Shown here: positions 36,501-45,500 of the stretch, piece after piece | Layout of the letters: every line of letters begins with the position of its first letter | How positions within the stretch are numbered: the stretch's first letter is position 1 | NCBI GenBank assembly: GCA_918807975.1 | Contig: OU964931.1 | Coordinates: 13,030,251 to 13,094,250, forward strand | Direction: 5' to 3' | Source of the DNA: Aplidium turbinatum | Lineage: Eukaryota > Chordata > Ascidiacea > Aplousobranchia > Polyclinidae | Length of the DNA stretch: 64,000 nucleotides | Translations under genes and position numbers: made by a program | Notes under the pieces: model-generated | Database searches by the model: none | Told to the model about the DNA's origin: nothing | The model's input: only the letters and a program-made list of their open reading frames with translations

Positions 36501-39500
36501 TAAATCCAACGACGCCTTCTGTTTATTTAGAGAATTTTCTATTTTATTCCACAATATTGTTTCTTTTATAGCTGAAATTATCGAAGCTTTAGATGAGTGG
36601 GGTTTAGACCTAACCACTGAGATCTTAAATCATATTTATGACACCGGAAACATCCCTAGTTCCATATTCATAACTTTACTAAAGAAAACCGGAGCAACAG
36701 AATGCTCACTCCACAGAACAATTAGCCTTGTGAATCATCTAACAAAGATCTTACTCCAAATCATGATGATGAGATTGAGACCAAATCTAAAATCGGAAAT
36801 TTCAACAGCACAGTTTGGATTTGTTCCAGACAAAGGGACCACAAAAGAAATTTTTACATTGAAAATGATAGCAGAGAGATGTATGTCCGATTCTTCTGTT
36901 TATTTAGAGAATTTTGTATTTTATTCCACAATATCGTTTCTTTTGCATTCTTGCATTTTATCTAGTGAAGTGTTTACCTTTAAATGCCTTCCCAGACAGC
37001 AAAATCCGTCATTTCGACATTGTTTCAACGTCTGCAGACGTTGAATCAATGTAAAAATGACGAATTTTGTTGTCTGAGTTCGTTCAAAATAAGTGTTTTA
37101 CATCAAAACAACATTTTTCATGATTAACAATAGAGGCTAATGAGATAAAGTCTCAGCGAAAACGTGTCAACGAAAAAAAGACAGTTGCCAAATAGCGTTT
37201 GACATAAAAGATGAAGTTAAAATTTGTGGCAGTTTAGAATAAACCTGGGTTTCGGCGTTACATGACCTGGAATATTCCTTTGGTTACTTCCTTCGTTAGA
37301 CTCTCAGTTGATGTTACTTTATCATGGCAGAAAAAGACTGTAGCCGAATAGTAGCAGACCCGTTGAGCAAGTGACAACTGAGATGGCAACATTTCAGCAA
37401 AGAGCTGAATGCTGGTAAATTATGAAACTGAGCAAGCCGAAGCTTAGCATGTCACAAGTAAACAAAATCAGTTTATTAACAATCACGTCCGAGCTGAGAA
37501 AGTAAATCTTATTTGCGGACTTAGCAATTGCTGAAATGTTATTGCTGAGATAAAGCACTTGCTGAGTTGTTGCCGAGTGGTCTGACGACCATATGATATT
37601 GGAGTAATCTTTATTGAAATTGTAACTTTAAACAGTTTCCTTCAGTCAAAAAAAAATCGTAACTTATACTATGAATATTTGTTGTACATCCAGTGATCCA
37701 GATTCCAGAGTAATAATAAGAAAAATCCATGTCACTAGTTGTCGTTGTCTTCCAAGTTCGGTTCACAAATGATGAGAAATATCTGGTTTACAAACTATGG
37801 CTCTTACACGCCAGGAAAATTTTTATTTCATTCATAGATAACAATACTTCAACAAGCAAACATTTCACTTTGTTAATTTCGGTAACCAGGCCTGCATCAG
37901 TAGTTCAAAGCCTAACCAAGTACACTTATAAATGCGAAACTGTCAGTGATTAAGCATGCAGAGAAACTTTCTCAGCACGATCATAAAAATTCACACAATC
38001 AAATAAACAACTAGACGAGTCAATATACGGAAAAAAGGCACCTAACCCCAAAAAAATTGATACAAAAGATTTTTCAACGGATTCTGTTACCAATGGGCAT
38101 ACTAAATAACATACTAAAAGTCTACCAAAATCGGACCCCCAGAAAGGGGTCATTTTCAAGGAAACATGCGGCATATTTTTAACTAATTTTGCGTATTTGG
38201 TAGATGGTGGTATTCAAGTTGTTATTGTTCTTGTGTTTGTGACATCATAATCACATGAATGCGTGCATAGTCGCATCACAATGCAAGCGAAGTTATCGTT
38301 GTTAAAGTCAAAAAGATTTATTCAGGCAAAGTCACTCAGGGCTGCCAGAGCTTGTTTTTTTAATGCACTTCTGTGGTTTTATTTTTGAGTCTGGGGTTTT
38401 TGAACCATAATTTATAGGCTTTCATTTTGCTATTTTTAGGATATTTTAAGTGCTAAAACGCTAATAGTGTTAAGAAAGTTAGTTATGAAAAAAGCAACAT
38501 TTTTTCGCCCCATCGACGCGATATTTGCTGCATAGTTTTATTTTGACCCTCCTGGAGCAACATGCTAGTTGCAAGAGTTTTGCCAGGCGTGCTATTTTCC
38601 CGCCGACTTTGGCTAGTTTGGCGTTTTTTGTACACAATCAAGCGGTATTTTCGGTGTTTTTAAAAGCTGGGGCTTTTTGTTTGGATCTGGAGTTTTTGTG
38701 GAGCCATGATCGGAAGTTCTTCAGAAAATCTCACTGGCACCCCTGAACTGGATGAAAAGCAGAGAGCCCTTTGGACCATGTCCAGGTCCATAACATCAAT
38801 GTACAACATCGCTATGCAGGAGTTTACAAACTTGTCATTCACGACATCTGAACAGCACAAGGATTCAACAAAGGCAAGGATGAAAAGAGACGCTGCTGAC
38901 CTGGAGAAGATCAGTTCAAAACTTGTCGTATGTTCACCTTTTTTGCAAGATGCTTCGTTAAGGAACGTTGTCACTGGTGTTGTAGCCGATGATAGTGTGA
39001 ACGTGCACGAATATAAGACTGTTAGACAAAAAATCTTACAAAAAATGACAGGACAACCTGCATTCGCATACTCATTTAGTAGAAAAGATAAAGCCAGGAC
39101 CCTTGGGCAAAAATCTGCTACCAAGGTCGCTCCTGATCGAACCATTGATACTGCACTTCTTTTTCAACGCTTCATTGTGGTCTCCCAAGCTGGACATCTA
39201 TCACTGGAGGAAGTTATGTATTACGAGCTTAGTCCTTTCCCTCCTGCTTTCTTTGAATCGAGACATGTATTCCGAAAGCTGATAAGCCACAATTAGCACA
39301 CGCGATCTGTGATCACGCAAGTAATGCAATCCTACATTCTGTGCCAAAAACGGAGTGCCAAGTACTTGATGGTGGTTCACTCCTTCACCGCATACCATGG
39401 CAGCGTGGACAAAGCTATGGTGAAATAGCACGGTCATATGCTGATTTCCCCATCCGGTAATATGGATCCGGTACGACCATTGTGTTTGACGGCTATGAAG

Positions 39501-42500
39501 AAGGGCCGACCATTAAAGACAACATGCATCAAAGAAGAGGACGTAATCTTCATCCCGTTGTCAACTTTACAGCTGAGACTATGTTCACAGGCAAGAAGGA
39601 GGAGTTCCTTTCACAAGATGCCAATAAACAAAATTTGATTTGGATGATAAGTGGTAAACTTTGGGAACAAAATTGCACCGTGGTAAATGCATCTGGGGAT
39701 GCTGATGTAGAAATTGTGAAGGCCGCAGTGGAGACATCTCTTCTCCAGACAACAACGCTGATTGGAGAGGATACCGATCTCCTTGTGTTAATTGTTTACT
39801 ATGCATAAGAAGATAGTAAGGGCCTTTATTTCAGGTCAGAGAAGTCCAAAGCTGATGGCAGTACCAAAGTATACAACATCAACCGTTTGAAAAAAATCTT
39901 TGGACAGGACATTTTGTTCTGAGTTGATATTTATCCATGCCATGACTGGTTGTGACACTACGTCTCGGATATTCAGTGTTGGCAAGAAGACTGCTTTTCA
40001 GAAACTTGTGCATGGGGCTCCTGTTCTTCGGTCTTGTACTAAAGCATTCACTGCCCCAAACCAGACCACAGAGATAATCGATGACCTTGAGTGCCAAGTA
40101 ATGGCTGTCTTCTTTGATGGCCAGAGCACAGATTCCCTTGCGATAATGCGATACAACACCTTCAGCAAGAAAGTTGTCTCTGCTTCATCATTTGTAACGC
40201 CTAAGCGTCTGCCACCAACTGAATCTGCTACCCAATTTCACTGTCGTCGAGTTTACAACCAGATAATGGTCTGGATGGGAAAAGCAGTGAGTATGGATGT
40301 CATAAATTGGGGGTGGAATCTGCAAAAGAATCGGCTCATCCCACTTATGTCAAAAATGAACGCTGCTCCAGGCAGTCTCTTGAAGGTCATTCATTGCAAT
40401 TGCTCCACTGCCTGTAAGACACTCCGCTGCTCCTGTAGAGGATACGGACTACCATGTACCGCTGCATGTGGACCATGCCAACTGCAAGAATGTGACAATC
40501 CACATAACAAGTTTCTTCTAGACGAGTCGGAAGATGATGAATAGAGACAGCCGTAGGCAATAAGACAACAAACGGGCTGATCACCCAGGTTTACGATTTA
40601 CCTTTGTAGCCTACTGTTGTAATTCCGATGATTTTCTGAATGTGTCTGTGTCCAGACTTTAATGGTACGCCATTCTTTAAAACAGATTAATCCCCTGTAT
40701 TCATCTACTGTAGGAGGCCAAGTATGAGCCTCCTGTTGGTTGCAGTTTTTCTTAGATGCTTGTATTGATAGTACCTGTTATGCCGCATGTAATATGCTGT
40801 TACGATAATTCCATCTTATTAGGGGAGATTGGGGATGGACGGATTTTCGAGTGTTTTGTTTTCGAAAAAAATGTTTTATTTTAAAGTGTACTGGAAACCG
40901 TTTTGCACCAATACATATGGAATTTATTCAGATGAAAAGTGAGGAGTTGTCTCTGAAAGTTTTACCACTATTCGGCTTACCAAGCTGCCAAAAGTATAGA
41001 AACTGAAATGTTGGAAAACCACTTTTCTCAAGCTCGTGTTACATAATGGAAGTCAAGATGATTTTGTTTGCGGTTTATCTCAAGCCTCAAGTGAATTTGC
41101 TAATATCGTGCTCTGCTCCATCTGATGTTGGCCTATCGCTGCGTCCGAAATGTCCCCGGGCTCCCCCAGGTCGTATATTATATACAAATCATACGTATCT
41201 CAGCAGATAATCAGCCTATCGTAATTTAACCTATTTAATTCGATTCATTGACCCCGAAAACCAAGTATAGACACCTAAACCGCCTTTCTAGCTTGAATAG
41301 CAATTGAGATCATCATCATCATAATCCATCGTCGGTTTGTTCCCCACTAGTGGGGGTGGCCGATTGTTTCCGCGCAGCAATTGTTTTAATCCCTTTTCTC
41401 CATTTCACCCTGTCCCTTGCATCTTCCTCCTTCAGTCCGACTTTTTTAAATTCATCCTTCACTTGTTGTTTCCACGTTCTTCTTGGACGACCGCGTTTCC
41501 TCTTCCCATCGAGATATAGGCAATATAACATCCCGGCGGCCATCTTGGACGCCATCTTGAAAATGACCCCTTTCTGGAGGTCCTATTTTGGTAGACTTTT
41601 AGTATGTTATTTAGTAGGCCCATAGGTAACAGAATCCGTTGAAAAACCTTTTGTATCAATTTTTTTGGGGTTCAACCTTATTATTGACTCGTCTAAACAG
41701 GAAATGCGTTCATCTGAAGCAAAACTGCTTTGCATAGTTTTCACAGAATCTGTCAATAAAACAGAAGAATTAACCACAGTTAGTCAAATTAACTGCAGTT
41801 CATTTTAGCAATAGTTTTCCCTCTGACCCAGGCCGGAATGGCCGTTTCGGCGAGTTCCCTATTCGGCGACAGCCTTTTTCGGCGATTTTTTGAAAATCCA
41901 ACGACGCCTTCTGTTTATTTAGAGAATTTTGTATTTTATTCCACAATATCGTTTCTTTCGCATTCCGACAAAGAAAAATAAATTAAAATGAAATTTAGCG
42001 AAAAATGTTTGAATGATAAATTAAAATGTTTGCTCACATAAAATTGACATGTATCCTACGCTAGGCCACGATCCTACGTCATCCACCTTCTTTGCGTCAT
42101 GTTTGGGTATGAGTATGACATTCGTCATGTCATTCATTTTTTAAATAAGTTATATGTTGATGTTATATGATATTTCAAAAATATTTTACATCAAAACAAC
42201 CTTTTTCACAAAACGATGCTGTAAAAGTAAAACAGTCAAAGAATTTTTGATGTCAAGAAAACTTTTGCATGTAATGTAAAGGTAATTACATCGTTTTAAC
42301 ATCGCCAGACGTTGAAATCGTGTACAAAATGGAACTTTTGCTGACCACTGACCAGGTATAGGTTGTACCTGAGAAACATTTACAAAAGCCATTCGATTTG
42401 TTCAAAGAACCCAATTAGCCTAACAGTTCATATGTACATTGATTCCGTGTCTGAATATTGAATAACATTCAATCGTTGGATTTACAGAAGGCGTCGTTGG

Positions 42501-45500
42501 ATTTTCAAAAAATCACCGAATAGGGAACTCTACGAAAAAGGCTGTCGCCGAATAGGGAATTCGCCGAATAGTAGCAGACCCGACCCAGGCCTCTAGTTAT
42601 GCCATTGTCAATAAACTATTACTATCTCACCATTTCTCTCTGCCACCAGCTTTCCTTGGAGATAGTTTGCACCAAAAACTGGTTGTTTAATCTCAAAATC
42701 TTTGATTTGTGGAAAAGGCATACTCAATTCATGCAACATGTCACTTTTGTTGTCACTGACAAAAATTAGCTGAAATAACAATAGCTGAAATAACTGTGTA
42801 TAGAATATAAATCCCTTGGGTCTTAACATGACACCGTTTATAAATATTTTGTATATACTACAAAGCGGCTTGCCCAAATATTTAAGTTTCTGGTTTTTAG
42901 CCCAGCACTTCTAACCGTTGCACCACAGAGACATACGCGCCGACTTCCGGGGGGGGGGGCGGCGCCCCCCGTAGATTTATGGTTGAGGGGCAACAAAATG
43001 GTTATTACAAGTGGTGTTTCAAAGATAAAACACTTCGCGAAAGAGATTTAGATCATTTAAACGGACTTAAAGAATGCCGAAAGTGAAAAATAGCCTACGT
43101 TGCTCTTGCCCGCAAAACAGCAGTTGATCGCATAGCTTTCTCATACGGTATGGAAATTTCAAAGTAGATGGTAGAGTAACTTACGCTGCTGGAATAGTTA
43201 CATACCTATTCACTGCAATATTAAGTAAACCAGCTAAATTAGACGCGCTATTTTCAACGAGTCTTCCCGCTGTGAGATCAATTATGATTTAACAGAACGC
43301 ATTGTTTTGTTCACGATGCGTGAGAATTAAATCGAAAACCGATAAAAGAAAAGGTGTTTAATGGTCTTGGTTGCAGATATTGCTTGCATTAACAACGTCT
43401 CTTACCGCTATTATCACCTATAGCTAAACTGACATCATTGTTTTATGCGACCGCATGGGTTTGACATCGACTTCAACGATCATGGAATGTTACGTAATAA
43501 GAACGATTATATCCTACACGCAAAAATAAAAAAATTAATCTCTTAAAACAGCTCTTCCAAAAAAACATAAGAGAAAACATTTCGCCGTTGTTAGCGCTTT
43601 GAAGGTAAGTAATTAGCAAAACGAGCGAAATGAAGCTAATAAAACTCATAGCAGGTTTTCAATCTGCTTGAGATCATGATTTTTTGCGTTTTATTTCGTA
43701 ATAGGCCTATATAACTTCACTGTCTTGATTGTTGGAAATGAATCCGCTTGTTTTCCAACTGTTCCAATTATGAGCTAACAATATCAAAATTTTTACGACT
43801 AGGCGTACTGCATGCATAAAACTAATCGTTTCAAGCAGCAGTTCTAACAAATTCGGTTTGCGACCCAGGTTTCAATATAAACAAGACACTAAGGTTAATC
43901 AAAGACTATTATAATTGAGTAAAATAGCGTTATGGTTATGACGTCATCACCTTTCTCGCCCCCAAGGTTTTTTGAAAAGTTGGCGCCTATGCACAGAGAA
44001 GTTGAAAAAATATTCAAAGGAAATCTATTATTTTTAGAATTAAGGATAGAAAGAATACGTTCTTTGAAACTGAAGCAATGAAATGGGTAGTTCAGTTTAT
44101 TAAATGGTATGATATTTTATTGGTCAGGGCCAATTTCTTTTCAGCCAAAGGTCGTGCTGTGTGCTTTTATGATGTCAAATTATTACAATATAAAAGGCTT
44201 TATTTCTTATGATTATTTTTGCTTTCATATTACGCTTAACTCATTGAGTACGGTATACATTACTTTAAAATGTAGTGCAATAAAAAGGCCTATGTAATAA
44301 AAACTTGCAAGCAATTTAGAAGAACTATACTAAAAAAAATGCATGCTTATTCAACTCGTATAACACAGCTTGTATAATTTTACAAACATTAAAGCAAATA
44401 TGTTAAAAAAAGTGTTACCACTGTTAAAAGTGTTATTTAAAAGTTTTACCAGTAGCAATTTTCACACAACTTGACACATATATTATATACATGACATATT
44501 GACACTTAAAAAATTAGGCTGGTACACTGTTTGTTGCACTGAGTAACAAGGCTTATAGTAATGATACGAGACAGTCAACCGCTTCAAGAGGACACTTTGC
44601 TGGGTTGGTTCACAAAAACAAAAAATTTTTATTAGTCAACTTGACACATGTTACGCCTACGGATATTATGTGTTTGAGGAATGGCATTCATGGTGTACCC
44701 CGGCTCAATAGTGTAACAAACATCATAAAGTTCAATAATTTTTACTAATCACGTTCAATAAAACATTGCTCCCAGGGACATAAACAGGATGATACCAGAT
44801 AAAATAATCATTGATTGCTTGAAAAAATTGTGGTTAGCTTACAGAAATCTTAAGCATACCATAGTCATACAAAGATATATATACAACTTTCAACAAATTG
44901 TAACTTGCTGCAGGTACATTTACAATAGGATTAACAAATGCGTACTTACCCGAAAATTAGTCAAGTAAACCCGCCCATGCTTTGTTCCTTTTAAGTGCTC
45001 ACTAGAGTGGGAAAATTTTTTGAATGCAATATTAATTCCAGCATTGCTTAGAAGAACTCTGAAATATCCCCAATCATAAGTTTATGAAGTAAAAGTTTAA
45101 AAATTAACATATTTAACAACAACTGATAACAACTAAAATAACATGAGTGGATGTTATACAACTCAAAATACACTGTCACTCAACCCTTGTTACTCTGGAT
45201 TTCAATTTATTCAGACAACAGATTTGGGGAGGAGTAGGTTTTTTGTTATTACTAAATAATTTATTTGTGTCAGACAAGAATGTCCATATTCAAACCACAC
45301 AAAAAAGAAAAAGCATACACTACACCGCTACAGTAGTATACACGCAGCTGCGGCGCAAAAGTAATTGAAATAAAATTACAAGCTCATCTTGTTCAAATAG
45401 CCAACCAGTGAGATTTAACATTAGCAAATAATGACTGTTGATATCTTTGTGCCATGGCAACCATCAAAATTAAGTAACAGCATGTATAGTCTTATTGTAA

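Larger units (their letters stand above)
35409..37361. mobile_element. TIR element, cggaatggcc/gcagaccc family, copy c, with nested hAT and LINE pieces
   Basis: Left end cggaatggcccgttccgg, right end tagtagcagaccc; the flanks share gttgagca (35401-35408, 37362-37369; 8 bp here, 9 bp in the other copies). Contains a hAT deletion derivative (about 35451-36245), LINE RT-coding sequence (36540-36900), a partial duplicate of that LINE segment (36310-36395), and a short hairpin element (36990-37076). In WBP2 intron 3. Confidence 0.85.
38012..41695 (+). mobile_element. TIR element of about 3.7 kb with PIN-like/CXC coding remains
   Basis: The left end (38012: tagacgagtcaata, then ccccaaaaaaattgatacaa, aacggattctgttacc, gacccccagaaaggggtcat) is mirrored on the right (41566-41695) over about 130 bp. 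Target duplication not clear. Between them lies the broken gene 38706-40544 and a LINE 3' fragment (41305-41560). I do not know the superfamily. Its gene type is known to me from many animal genomes as a repeated, uncharacterised transposon protein. In WBP2 intron 3. Confidence 0.8.

Noticed and set aside
42938-43000. CpG-island-like GC-rich patch as a promoter
   Set aside because: It is the subterminal G-run of a hAT with an exact 8-bp duplication.
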